In this document: piece after piece, positions 18,334-28,022 of the stretch | How the letters are laid out: each line of letters opens with the position of its first letter | How positions within the stretch are numbered: the first letter of the stretch is position 1 | Source: Pseudomonas rhizoryzae | GTDB taxonomy: Bacteria; Pseudomonadota; Gammaproteobacteria; Pseudomonadales; Pseudomonadaceae | Direction of reading: 5' to 3' | Length of the DNA stretch: 64,000 nucleotides | NCBI RefSeq assembly: GCF_005250615.1 | Contig: NZ_SULM01000004.1 | Span: 248,001 to 312,000, forward strand | The notes under the pieces: model-generated | What the model saw: the letters and a program-made list of their open reading frames with translations, nothing else | The model's database searches: none | What the model was told of the DNA's origin: nothing | Program-made: the position numbers and the translations under genes

Positions 18334-19392
18334 TCAGACCTCCATCACGCGCTTGAGCGCGGCGCCGACCCGCGCCGGACCAGGGAAGTAGTCCCACTCC
18401 TGGGCGTGGGGATAGGGCGTATCCCAGCCGGTGACCCGCTCGATGGGCGCCTCCAGGCGATGGAAGCAGTGCTCCTGCATCAGGGACACCAGCTCGGCGC
18501 CATAGCCGCAGGTGCGGGTGGCCTCGTGGACCACCACGCAGCGGCCGGTCTTGTTCACCGAATCGGTGAGAGTCTGCAGGTCCAGCGGCCAGAGACTGCG
18601 GATGTCGATCACCTCGGCGTCGATGCCGGTCTCGGCGGCCGCTGCCAGAGCCACCCAGACGGTGGTGCCATAGGTCAGCACCGTGACCTGCTTGCCGGGG
18701 CGCACCACCGCTGCACGCTCCAGCTCGACCCGGTAGTAGCCGTCCGGCACGGCGCTGGCGGGGTGACCCGACCAGGGCGTTACCGGGCGGTCGTGGTGGC
18801 CGTCGAAGGGGCCGTTATAGAGGCGCTTGGGTTCGAGAAAGATCACCGGATCGTCGCTCTCGATGGAGGCGATCAGCAGGCCCTTGGCGTCATAGGGGTT
18901 GGAGGGCATCACGGTGCGCAGGCCGCAGACCTGGGTGAACATGGCCTCGGGACTCTGGCTGTGGGTCTGGCCGCCGTAGATGCCGCCGCCGCAGGGCATG
19001 CGGAACACCAGCGGCGCGGTGAACTGGCCTACCGAGCGATAGCGCAGGCGTGCCGCCTCGGAGACGATCTGGTCGATGGCCGGATAGACGTAGTCGGCGA
19101 ACTGGATCTCCGCCACCGGCCGCAATCCATAGGCGCCCATGCCCACCGCGGCACCGGCGATGCCGTTTTCCGAGATGGGCGCATCGAACACCCGCGAGGC
19201 GCCGTACTTGGCCTGCAGGCCCTCGGTGCAACGGAAGACGCCGCCGAAGTAACCCACGTCCTCGCCGAATACCACCACGTTGCTGTCGCGTTCGAGCATC
19301 ACGTCCAGCCCTGAGCGAATGGCCTGGATCATGGTCAGGGTGCTGCGGCTGCCGGCCTGGGTCGGCAGGTCGGTTTCCTGTTGTATGGTCAT
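18334..19392 (-). CDS. bkdA2: 2-oxoisovalerate dehydrogenase E1 beta subunit
   Basis: The 352-residue protein is the beta half of the thiamine-diphosphate E1 component that decarboxylates branched 2-oxoacids from valine, leucine and isoleucine. Typical segments include VFGEDVGYFGGVFRCTEGL, FDAPISENGIAG and RMPCGGGIYGG, with HEATRTCGYGAEL near the C-terminus. I placed the start at the ATG beginning MTIQQETDL rather than at an upstream ATG whose extra residues are out-of-frame read-through of bkdA1. The start lies 4 nt after the bkdA1 stop. Confidence 0.95.
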   Translation of the reverse strand: MTIQQETDLPTQAGSRSTLTMIQAIRSGLDVMLERDSNVVVFGEDVGYFGGVFRCTEGLQAKYGASRVFDAPISENGIAGAAVGMGAYGLRPVAEIQFADYVYPAIDQIVSEAARLRYRSVGQFTAPLVFRMPCGGGIYGGQTHSQSPEAMFTQVCGLRTVMPSNPYDAKGLLIASIESDDPVIFLEPKRLYNGPFDGHHDRPVTPWSGHPASAVPDGYYRVELERAAVVRPGKQVTVLTYGTTVWVALAAAAETGIDAEVIDIRSLWPLDLQTLTDSVNKTGRCVVVHEATRTCGYGAELVSLMQEHCFHRLEAPIERVTGWDTPYPHAQEWDYFPGPARVGAALKRVMEV

Positions 19393-19396
19393 GGCA

Positions 19397-20831
<1,435 letters not shown>

Positions 20832-20852
20832 CAACAGTGGAGGTTTTGCACC

Positions 20853-21314
20853 ATGGCTGGTCTGGACCGTATCGACCTACGTATCCTCAATGCCCTGTCC
20901 GCCGACGGCCGTCTGAGCTGGCGCGATCTGGCCCAGAAGATCGGGCTGTCGCTGACCCCCACGCTACGGCGGGTCAAGCGGCTGGAAGACGAGAAATACA
21001 TCCAGGGCTATCACGCCCAACTCGACGAAACGCGCCTGGCCGGCAGCGTCAGTGTCTTCGTCTCGGTGCGGTTGGAGAAGCAGTCCACCGACTACCTGCA
21101 GGCCTTCGAGCGTGAGATCGTCAAGGCGCCCCAGGTGATGAGCTGTTTCCAGATGACCGGGGACGCGGACTACGTATTGCGGGTGGTGGTGCAGGATCTG
21201 ACGGCTTATCAGCATTTCCTGGCGGAAACCCTGACCTGTATTCCGGGGGTGGCCAGCGTGACCTCGGCATTTTCACTCAAGGCCGTGTTGCTCAGGCCGG
21301 CACCGCCGCTGTAG
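20853..21314 (+). CDS. bkdR: Lrp/AsnC-family regulator of the bkd operon
   Basis: The 153-residue protein has an N-terminal winged helix-turn-helix (residues 1-60: LDRIDLRILNALSADGRLSW, then a PTLRRVKRLEDE recognition helix) and a C-terminal RAM effector domain (about 70-145, with QMTGDADYVLRVVVQD). Lrp family members form octamers and respond to amino acids; P. putida BkdR activates bkd expression with L-branched-chain amino acids. The ATG at 20853 has GGAGG 10 nt upstream. An earlier in-frame ATG at 20772 would add non-homologous residues. The divergent position next to bkdA1 supports the name. Confidence 0.9.
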   Translation: MAGLDRIDLRILNALSADGRLSWRDLAQKIGLSLTPTLRRVKRLEDEKYIQGYHAQLDETRLAGSVSVFVSVRLEKQSTDYLQAFEREIVKAPQVMSCFQMTGDADYVLRVVVQDLTAYQHFLAETLTCIPGVASVTSAFSLKAVLLRPAPPL

Positions 21315-21326
21315 CAAAGTAAGCTG

Positions 21327-21536
21327 CTAGCGCTTGAGTAACCGGCGGATCTGGGCCACCTGGCTCTCGCAATAGCTGGGATCGCGCAGTTGGCCGCTGT
21401 CCAGCATGAGGGTCAAGCGCGGTCCGCCAGAGTAGTCGCCGAATTGAATGGGCAAGGCGCCATCAGGCGCCAGGGGACCGAATAGATAGCTGATGTTCTG
21501 TAGGCGGGATTCGAGTTGATGGGTAAGCGCGAGCAT
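21327..21536 (-). CDS. Small protein of unknown function
   Basis: A 69-residue frame begins MLALTHQLESRLQNISYLFG and ends QVAQIRRLLKR. It is soluble, with a predicted helix at each end, and has no family that I recognise. There is no clear Shine-Dalgarno. The main support is a perfect CRP/Vfr-type palindrome centred 37 bp upstream of the start, plus reasonable codon use. It lies downstream of the response regulator on the same strand, 65 nt after its stop, so it could also be co-transcribed. Confidence 0.5.
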   Translation of the reverse strand: MLALTHQLESRLQNISYLFGPLAPDGALPIQFGDYSGGPRLTLMLDSGQLRDPSYCESQVAQIRRLLKR

Positions 21537-21563
21537 GACGGTAAACGCAGCGGCCGAGGTGGC

Positions 21564-21583
21564 AATGTGACATCAGTCACATT
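21564..21583. promoter_or_regulatory. Perfect CRP/Vfr-type binding palindrome
   Basis: AATGTGA (21564-21570), six bases, then TCACATT (21577-21583) match the CRP consensus TGTGA-N6-TCACA exactly, including the flanking AA/TT. Pseudomonas Vfr recognises similar sites. The inverted repeat extends to 11 bp per arm (21561-21586) with a 4-nt loop, so it could also act as the hairpin ending the response regulator transcript. It stands between that gene and the 69-residue unknown protein. Confidence 0.6.
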
Positions 21584-21601
21584 GCCCGAGTTCCTCGTCC
21601 G

Positions 21602-22009
21602 TCAGGCGCTTGGCGTCACCGAATAGGCCACGCCGTTGACGGTATCGATCAGCTGACCAATCGACCAGGGCTTGGGCAGGAAGCGCACCTTGCACTTGAT
21701 GCTCGCCGTCGAAGGCGTTTCATAGCCGGACATGACGATAATGGGCATATCCGGCCAGCGTTGACACACCGTATTCGCCAGTTGAGCGCCATCCATGGAC
21801 CCCGGCATACGGATGTCCGTCAGCAGGATGTCGATATTGGCCTCTTCCTTTTCCAACAGCGGCAAGGCGGTGTCGGCGGAGTCAGCGGCGATGATGTTGA
21901 AGCCTTCCGGTTCGAGGATCTCGCGGACGAAATCCGCGACCAGTGGCTCGTCGTCCACCACCAGGAGAGTGGGTCGGAAGACAGGGGTTTCCGGCTGTTC
22001 TGCGCGCAT
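21602..22009 (-). CDS. Single-domain response regulator (CheY-like receiver)
   Basis: The 135-residue protein is a receiver domain without an output domain. It has the acidic pair Asp19-Asp20, the phosphoacceptor Asp65 in LLTDIRMPG, the switch Ser94 in VMSGY, and Lys113 in FLPKPWS. LLTDIRMPG and PKPW are typical of receivers paired with hybrid histidine kinases. No kinase is adjacent, so it is an orphan. AAGG lies 8 nt before the ATG. It could pass phosphate to another protein or act as a phosphate sink. Confidence 0.88.
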   Translation of the reverse strand: MRAEQPETPVFRPTLLVVDDEPLVADFVREILEPEGFNIIAADSADTALPLLEKEEANIDILLTDIRMPGSMDGAQLANTVCQRWPDMPIIVMSGYETPSTASIKCKVRFLPKPWSIGQLIDTVNGVAYSVTPSA

Positions 22010-22404
22010 GACTGGACCTTATATACAAGACGTTGCTGTGCCTTGGAAAACGGTGGCAACAGAAAATTCCCCGTGCCAGACAATGCCAATCACTGGCGTC
22101 AGATTTCCGTCTTCAGGCATTAATCCTTTGGTCAGAGCTAGCTTTCCACCCCTGCGACTTCATGTCACGCACATTTGGTTACGTTTCCTGCAACACCTCT
22201 AGCCTGGTGGTTTGGGAGCCGCCTGCGCGCGAGGGGTAGGGAATTAAGCCTGACTAATAATTTGGCTGGCATATGACTTGTATTGCAAAGGTCACTGCAG
22301 GACGCAGCGCGTTTTTTGTCACGTCCTCGTGGCCTTACCTAAACCCAGGCTTTGCTCGTACACAAAGGATATCGACGCCACGCCTCCCAAAGCAGTACCT
22401 GTCC
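22010..22404. promoter_or_regulatory. 395-bp promoter region with a sigma-54-like element
   Basis: This divergent region lies between the response regulator and the GH5 gene and is AT-richer than its neighbours. TGGCATATGACTTGTA (22267-22282) resembles the sigma-54 consensus TGGCAYR-N4-TTGCW with one mismatch in the -12 element, pointing towards the GH5 gene. An ATG at 22273 is in frame with the GH5 gene, but the extra residues before 22405 do not look like protein. I see no other gene here. Confidence 0.3.
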
Positions 22405-24177
22405 ATGACTCCGATCCGTCTCTCCCTCGCCGCCCTCCGTCGTCCGCTCGCTGCAGCCGCCGCCGTTCTCGCCCTGTCCGCAGGGGCCGCCCAGGCCGAA
22501 CCCGTCAGTCTGGTGGGTCTGAACCTTTCCGGCGCGGGCTTCGCACCCCAGGTGCTGCCCGGCATCAACGGCACCAACTACATCTTCCCGGTGGAAGCCT
22601 ACTTCCAGCAGTGGAGCGCCCGGGGCGTCAAGCTGATCCGTTTCCCCATCATCTGGGAGCGCCTGCAACCCAAGCTCGGCGGCCCGCTGGACAGCGCCTA
22701 CGTGGCCTTGGTGAACCAGACCTTCGGCTACGCGCAGAAGCATGGCATCAAGATCATCCTCGATCTGCACAACTATGCGCGCTATCGCGGCCAGGTGATC
22801 GGTACCAGCGGCGTCTCCTATGCCCGCTATCAGGAGATCATGACCCACATCGCGCGGCAGTGGAGCGGTCAGTCATCGCTGTACGCCTACGACATCATGA
22901 ACGAGCCCCATGACGCCATGGCCTACTGGCCCACCGCGGCCCAGTACGGCATCAATGGCGTCCGCGCGGTGGACAGCACCCGCCCGGTCATCGTCGAGGG
23001 CAACGGCTGGTCGAGCGCGACCCGCTGGGCCGAATTCAACGACGCCCTGCTGGGCCTGAAGGACCCGGCGAACAACATCATCTTCTCGGCGCATTCCTAC
23101 TTCGACGAGAACGCCGGCGGCAGCTACGACAAGACCGACGTCAACAAGCTCGACGCCAATTACGGCGTGACCCGCGTCAAGCCCTTCGTCGACTGGCTGA
23201 AGAAGAACGGCAAGCGCGGCTACATCGGCGAATTCGGCGTACCGGACAACAATCCGCGCTGGAACCTGCTGATGGACAACATGCTGGCCTATCTCAAGCA
23301 GAACTGCATTCCGGCGTCCTACTGGGCGGCGGGGCCGGGCTGGGGCAGCTACTTCATGTCGGTGGAGCCGATCAATGGCCAGGAGCGTCCGCAGTGGCCG
23401 ACCCTGCGCAAGTACCTGGATGACAGCAGCTGCACCGCCATCGGCCCGATCGCCAGTGGCAGCACCACGCCGTCGACCGGTAACAGTGGTACCGGCAGCA
23501 GTGGCTCCACCGGTGGCAATGCCGGGGCCGTGGGCAACACCGGCAGCAGCAACGGTGGCAGCTCCAGCAATACCGGCAGCAGCGGCAGCAACGCCGGGGT
23601 AGAGGTACCGGCCACCGGTGGCGCGACTGCCGGGACCGTGACCTCGGTGCTCAACGACTTCACCAATGCGGACTGGCTCAAGGGCGTCTACCGTAACAAG
23701 GCCGCCGTGTCGGTACCCGGAACCGCCGTTAACCGAGCGGCTTTCAAGGCTGGTGCCTACCTGACTACCGCGGACGGCCAGGTACGGCGGATTTCCTTCG
23801 TACAGGCGGGCAACAATCTCGGCGTCTTCACCGAGGGTGCCGCCCTGAACGGCAACGCCATGGGCTATCCGAAGACCGTCACCGTATCGCCCACCGGCGT
23901 GAGCAGCGCCGCCAGCGTGAGCAGTGCCATCAACGACTTCACCAACGCCGATTGGAATCGAGGCGTCTACCGCCGCGCGGCGGCCATCTCGATCCCGGCC
24001 ACCGATGCCAATCGTTCGGCCTTCAAGCTGGGCGGCTCGGTTCGCCTCGCCAACGGCCAGGTCGCCAAGATCAGCTACGTGCAGGACGGTGCGAAAAACC
24101 TGGGCGTGTTCCTCGACGCCAGCCGCCTGGATGCCAGTGTCGGCTATCCCAACACCCTGGTGTCCTTCAGCCGCTGA
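22405..24177 (+). CDS. Secreted GH5 glycoside hydrolase (cellulase-like) with two C-terminal repeats
   Basis: The 590-residue protein begins with a signal peptide (about 33 residues, with LALSAGAAQAEP at the cleavage site). The GH5 catalytic domain covers about 35-345. The acid/base Glu167 lies in DIMNEPHD and the nucleophile Glu276 in YIGEFGVPD, and IILDLHNYARY is also typical. This suggests an endo-beta-glucanase. A Ser/Gly/Thr/Asn-rich linker (about 350-410) follows, then two related domains of about 80 residues (about 412-494 and 505-590). They share NDFTNADW, GVYR, AFK.G, DGQV and NLGVF motifs. I do not recognise these repeats; they may bind a polysaccharide or the cell surface. A clear terminator follows the stop. 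Confidence 0.88.
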   Translation: MTPIRLSLAALRRPLAAAAAVLALSAGAAQAEPVSLVGLNLSGAGFAPQVLPGINGTNYIFPVEAYFQQWSARGVKLIRFPIIWERLQPKLGGPLDSAYVALVNQTFGYAQKHGIKIILDLHNYARYRGQVIGTSGVSYARYQEIMTHIARQWSGQSSLYAYDIMNEPHDAMAYWPTAAQYGINGVRAVDSTRPVIVEGNGWSSATRWAEFNDALLGLKDPANNIIFSAHSYFDENAGGSYDKTDVNKLDANYGVTRVKPFVDWLKKNGKRGYIGEFGVPDNNPRWNLLMDNMLAYLKQNCIPASYWAAGPGWGSYFMSVEPINGQERPQWPTLRKYLDDSSCTAIGPIASGSTTPSTGNSGTGSSGSTGGNAGAVGNTGSSNGGSSSNTGSSGSNAGVEVPATGGATAGTVTSVLNDFTNADWLKGVYRNKAAVSVPGTAVNRAAFKAGAYLTTADGQVRRISFVQAGNNLGVFTEGAALNGNAMGYPKTVTVSPTGVSSAASVSSAINDFTNADWNRGVYRRAAAISIPATDANRSAFKLGGSVRLANGQVAKISYVQDGAKNLGVFLDASRLDASVGYPNTLVSFSR

Positions 24178-24202
24178 TCGCGGCTGGTGCTGGAACGGGA
24201 CG

Positions 24203-24232
24203 ACCCGGTGGCTCATGGCCACCGGGTTTTTT
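24203..24232. terminator. Rho-independent terminator after GH5 gene
   Basis: ACCCGGTGGC (24203-24212) pairs with GCCACCGGGT (24218-24227) and is followed by a T-run to 24232. It lies between the convergent GH5 and ClpP-like genes. Confidence 0.85.
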
Positions 24233-24235
24233 CGT

Positions 24236-24787
24236 TTAGAGGTGGATGAAGCTGACGGTCTCGCCCGGTTGCACCAGGCACTCGTCCACGGCGTGGATCA
24301 CCCCGGTGGTCAGGGCCGCTTCCGGGCTCAGCAGGCGGGCGTTGGCCTTCAGGCAGCTATGGATGTCCAGCGCCTCGGCGGCGCCAGCGGTGCGCTCGGC
24401 GACGATGCGGGCATAGAGATCCAGGTCGTAGTCCAGGCACATGGCGTATTCCGCCATCCGGGCATGGTCGACCGAGTTGTTCAGGTTCCAGTAGAAGGAA
24501 TGATAAAGGAACTTGCTGTGCCGGCTGGCCGTGCGGTGCTGGCCGGCCAGGAAGAGGATGTTGCCCATGGATTCGACGGTGCCCAGGTTGTGGGTGTGCA
24601 CCGGCAGCGGCAGGGACAGCAGGAAGTTGTACAGGGTGAAGCCATAGCTGCAATCGCCGCCCATGGTGGCGATCTTGAGCAGGATGCGCGAGGCGTCCTG
24701 CTGCACCGCCTGGGAACACTGGGCGATCAGCTGGCCGCAGCTGTTGGAGTTGATGGGACTGGTGAAATGGATGACATGGGTGCTCAT
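24236..24787 (-). CDS. Orphan ClpP-like serine protease
   Basis: The 183-residue protein has the ClpP/crotonase fold pattern. The nucleophile Ser73 lies in TVESMGNILFLAG, matching ClpP SMG, and His96 lies in KFLYHSFYW, 23 residues later, close to the 25-residue spacing of true ClpP. It lacks the propeptide and the usual MIHQP sequence. This points to a ClpP-related peptidase with its own targets, separate from the housekeeping ClpP encoded at 34542. No ATPase partner is adjacent. It could also resemble the serine-dehydrogenase proteinase family. Active-site residues are seen; activity is inferred. Confidence 0.75.
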   Translation of the reverse strand: MSTHVIHFTSPINSNSCGQLIAQCSQAVQQDASRILLKIATMGGDCSYGFTLYNFLLSLPLPVHTHNLGTVESMGNILFLAGQHRTASRHSKFLYHSFYWNLNNSVDHARMAEYAMCLDYDLDLYARIVAERTAGAAEALDIHSCLKANARLLSPEAALTTGVIHAVDECLVQPGETVSFIHL

Positions 24788-24920
24788 GGGGCCTACCGAC
24801 GCGCCGGGGAGCCCGGCGGATGACCAGGCTCTATGTATCTTGCTTCGGCGTCTTTTGGATCGGCTTGAGCCCCATCGACGAATCGCCGACGAAGCGTGCC
24901 TGGTAGGGATGGGCTGCGTG

Positions 24921-25721
24921 CTAGCGCAACAACAGCAGCGGCACCTCGGTCTTGTGCAGCAACTGGGTGGTCCGACTGCCGCGCAGGAAGCGCCAGACCG
25001 AGGAGTGGCTGTAGGCGCCCATGATCAGCAGGTCGGCGCGGCGTTCGTCGAGATGGCGGGGGACGATACGCTCCACGTCGCCATGGGCCACCGTGGTATC
25101 CACCCGGCAACCGGCGCTGCGCAGCAGCAGGGCCAGATCTTCCAGGCGTTTGCGCAGGGTGGGATCGTCTTCACCGACGCGCAGCAGCGTACCGCTCATG
25201 CCCGCCAGCAGCGGACTGCGGGCCAGCGCCAGCACGCCTTGGTGAGTGGCTTCCCGGCCGTCGTAGGCGATGGTGAATTGCCGCGGCTGCTTGAAGGGGC
25301 CGGAGCACACCAGGATCGGCCGATGCACGGCGCGCACCACGTCTTCCAGCTGGCTACCGATGCCGCTGTCGCCGGAGCGCTCACCGCGTTTGCCGATCAC
25401 CAGCAGCCGGGTGTCCGCTTCCAGCGTCTTCAGGGTATCGACCAGGCCCTCCGGCCGCCGCAGGATCTGCGTGGGCAGGGTCAGGCCCTGTTGCAGCAAT
25501 CGCTGGCGGGCGTTGAGCAGCAACGCCTTGGCCATCCCGGCGCCTTCGTCGTCCTCGACGAAGACCGGCGCGCCGTTGGCAACCTTTTTTCCGCTAGCTG
25601 CCGACTCCTGCACATGCAGCAAGGTGACCGGGGCGTCCAGCCGCCGGGATAGCCAGGCGGTGTGATCGCAGACGCTCTCGGCGTGGGGGGAACCATCGAT
25701 GCAGGCGAGCAGGGAAGCCAT
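24921..25721 (-). CDS. Tandem universal stress protein (two UspA domains)
   Basis: The 266-residue protein carries two UspA domains, about 1-135 and 145-266. The first starts MASLLACIDGSPHAESVC and contains VIGKRGERSGDSGIGSQLE, a recognisable ATP-binding loop. The second has FTIAYDGREATHQ and LLIMGAYSHSSVWRFLRGS. Two-domain Usp proteins in Pseudomonas are usually induced by oxygen limitation or starvation. The ATG at 25721 is preceded by AAGGAC. I rejected the upstream in-frame extension as non-homologous. Confidence 0.9.
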   Translation of the reverse strand: MASLLACIDGSPHAESVCDHTAWLSRRLDAPVTLLHVQESAASGKKVANGAPVFVEDDEGAGMAKALLLNARQRLLQQGLTLPTQILRRPEGLVDTLKTLEADTRLLVIGKRGERSGDSGIGSQLEDVVRAVHRPILVCSGPFKQPRQFTIAYDGREATHQGVLALARSPLLAGMSGTLLRVGEDDPTLRKRLEDLALLLRSAGCRVDTTVAHGDVERIVPRHLDERRADLLIMGAYSHSSVWRFLRGSRTTQLLHKTEVPLLLLR

Positions 25722-26064
25722 AGCGGTAGTCCTTGGCGAGGCGGGGCTTCGGATGACCCCAGCCCTGAGCGTAGCACCCGTGTGGCGACGATCAGGTGAC
25801 GTGGAGATGTCATCTTTGGCTTTTGCTGGGCAGGTCACGGCAAGCATCCCGGACGTCCTCACATTTCTCGGTGATCGAGTGTCCCGGTGACCAGCGGCAG
25901 CTGAATGTCAGGGGATTCTTCGTCGGTTCGAAGGACGCGTAGAGCGGTGGTAGCGTTCTACCGGAGGGTTCTGTGAATAGTCGCAACCACTAGGGATCTG
26001 CATAGATCGGGAGCCCAGTCGTTCGCCGATTTCGATAGCCGACGACTCGCCTGGGCGGCTTCGC
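25722..26064. other. Intergenic region upstream of the universal stress gene
   Basis: This 343-bp stretch separates two minus-strand genes. It should hold the promoter of the Usp gene. I looked for an Anr/Fnr box (TTGAT-N4-ATCAA) and did not find a good one. A small palindrome GATCTGCATAGATC lies near 25996. No gene is supported. Confidence 0.4.
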
Positions 26065-27117
26065 TCAGGCATGGCGAAAATCGGTGAAAAAGGCCGCGAC
26101 GCGACGCGGGTCCAGCTCCTGCCAGCGGGCTGGATTCCAGTGCGGCGTACGGTCCTTGTCCACCAGCATGGCGCGTACCCCTTCGACGATCTCGCCCTTC
26201 TCGAACCAGCGGCGATCCAGATGCAGCTCCAGGGCGAAGCACTGTTCCAGCGACAGGCCGCTGCCCTGGCGCAGCAGTTCCAGTGCCGTGGCCACGGCCA
26301 AGGGCGAGCGGGCATCCAGGGTGGCCAGGGTTGTCTGCGCCCAGTCGCGATAGGCGGGACGATCCTCCCGCTCGAGACCGGCCCGCAGCTCGGCTACCGT
26401 AGCGGCAGCGAAGTGCTGGTCGATGGCCGGGCGCAGCTCGGTCAGTTGGGCGGCATCGCCTGGTGCCGTGGCGAATTCCTGGAGCAGGGCGGCCAGGTCG
26501 GTCGGACCCTGGGCCGTGGTCTCTTCCAAGCGTCGTTCCAGCGCCTCGGTGACTGCTTCGGGAATGAAGGCATCGGCGAGGCCGGCAGCCAGGGCATCGG
26601 CCGGGCCGATCTGCACCCCGGTCAGCCCCAGGTAGAACCCCAGGTGATCGGGCAGGCGCGGCAGGAAGTGACTGGCGCCGACATCGGGAAAGTAGCCGAT
26701 GGCGGTCTCCGGCATGGCCATGCGCGTACGCTCGCTGACGATCCGCAGCCGCGCCGCCTGCACCAGGCCCATGCCGCCGCCCAATACCAGGCCATGGGCC
26801 AGCGCCAGCACCGGCTTGGGATAGCGGTGCAAGGCGAGGTCCAGGGCGTATTCCTCGGCGAAGAAGGTCTGGTGCAGGTCGTCGCCGCGCTGGTAACTCT
26901 CGTACAGCGCGCGCACGTCACCGCCGGCGCAGAAGGCCTTGGGGCCGTTGCCGCGCAGCACCACCACCCGCACGCCGGGGTCTTGCTCCCAGTCGCGCAG
27001 GGCGCCGTGCAGGCTGCGCACCATCTCCAGGTCCAGGGCATTGAGCCCGGCCGGGCGATTGAGGGTCAGGTAGCCGACCCCGCCGCGTCTTTCCAACAGC
27101 ACCTTGGCGTCGCTCAT
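26065..27117 (-). CDS. 3-hydroxyisobutyryl-CoA hydrolase
   Basis: The 350-residue crotonase-superfamily protein is about 90 residues longer than a hydratase and matches the hydrolase that frees 3-hydroxyisobutyrate from CoA in valine breakdown. Landmarks are LNRPAGLNALDLEMV, KAFCAGGDVRALYE, LVLGGGMGL and MPETAIGYFPDVGASHFL. The start is the ATG at 27117, overlapping the mmsB stop by 4 nt. It is the last gene of the acyl-CoA synthetase-mmsA-mmsB operon, so its product is the direct substrate of MmsB. Confidence 0.88.
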   Translation of the reverse strand: MSDAKVLLERRGGVGYLTLNRPAGLNALDLEMVRSLHGALRDWEQDPGVRVVVLRGNGPKAFCAGGDVRALYESYQRGDDLHQTFFAEEYALDLALHRYPKPVLALAHGLVLGGGMGLVQAARLRIVSERTRMAMPETAIGYFPDVGASHFLPRLPDHLGFYLGLTGVQIGPADALAAGLADAFIPEAVTEALERRLEETTAQGPTDLAALLQEFATAPGDAAQLTELRPAIDQHFAAATVAELRAGLEREDRPAYRDWAQTTLATLDARSPLAVATALELLRQGSGLSLEQCFALELHLDRRWFEKGEIVEGVRAMLVDKDRTPHWNPARWQELDPRRVAAFFTDFRHA

Positions 27118-28010
27118 GCACCGTCCTCGTCCAGGTAGTCCTGGATGATGGCCGAGAAATCCAGTCCACCGCCACCGGTCTGGCTGAACCTCTGGTAGAG
27201 CTGCTGCGCCACGGCGCCGAGGATCACCGGCTGGCGCACGGCGCGGGCCGCCTCGGTGGCCAGGCCCAGGTCCTTGAGCATCAGGTCGGCGGCAAAACCG
27301 CCCTGATAGCCGCGCGAGGCGGGCGCCTGGGGCAGCACGTCCGGGTAGGGGTTGTTGACCTCCGAGCTCCAGCAACGGCCGCTGCTGGTATTGATCACCC
27401 CGGCCAGGGTCTTGGCATCCATGCCCAGCCTGGTGCCGAGGGCCATGGCCTCGGCCACCCCGATCATGGAGATGCCGAGCAGCAGGTTGTTGGCCACCTT
27501 GGCCACCTGGCCGTTGCCGCTGGCGCCACAGTGCACCAGGTTGCGACCCATGGCGGCCAGCAGTGGCTGGGCGCGCTGGAAACCCGCCGTGCTCCCCCCG
27601 ACCATGAAGGTGAGGGTGCCGGCCGCGGCGCCGCCGGTGCCACCCGAAACCGGTGCGTCCAGCAATTCCAACCCGCGCTCGGCGGCAGCCGTGGCCACGG
27701 CGCGGGCGCTGAGCGGGTCTATGGTGGAGGAATCGATCAGCAGGGTACCCGGCCGGGCGTGGGCGATCAGACCGTCGTCGCCCAGATAGACCGTCTTCAC
27801 ATGAGCGGCCGCCGGCAGCATGGTGATGATCACCTCGGCACCCCCGTCCGCCACCGCGGCAGGGGAAGCGGCCACCTCGGCACCCTCGGCCTGCAGCGCC
27901 GCGAGGGCGGCGGCGGAGACGTCATAGACGGTCAGCCGATGGCCGGCCTTGAGCAGATTGCGGGCCATGGGCGCGCCCATGTTGCCCAGTCCCAGAAATC
28001 CCAGATGCAT
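27114..28010 (-). CDS. mmsB: 3-hydroxyisobutyrate dehydrogenase
   Basis: The 298-residue enzyme oxidises 3-hydroxyisobutyrate to methylmalonate semialdehyde with NAD. It has the N-terminal GFLGLGNMGAPMARNLL Rossmann motif, the substrate motif DAPVSGGTGGA, and the catalytic lysine region GNGQVAKVANNLLLG, all characteristic of the family. It begins 12 nt after mmsA and overlaps the hydrolase gene by 4 nt. The operon context confirms the valine role. Confidence 0.95.
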   Translation of the reverse strand: MHLGFLGLGNMGAPMARNLLKAGHRLTVYDVSAAALAALQAEGAEVAASPAAVADGGAEVIITMLPAAAHVKTVYLGDDGLIAHARPGTLLIDSSTIDPLSARAVATAAAERGLELLDAPVSGGTGGAAAGTLTFMVGGSTAGFQRAQPLLAAMGRNLVHCGASGNGQVAKVANNLLLGISMIGVAEAMALGTRLGMDAKTLAGVINTSSGRCWSSEVNNPYPDVLPQAPASRGYQGGFAADLMLKDLGLATEAARAVRQPVILGAVAQQLYQRFSQTGGGGLDFSAIIQDYLDEDGA

Positions 28011-28022
28011 GCTGGCGTCCCC

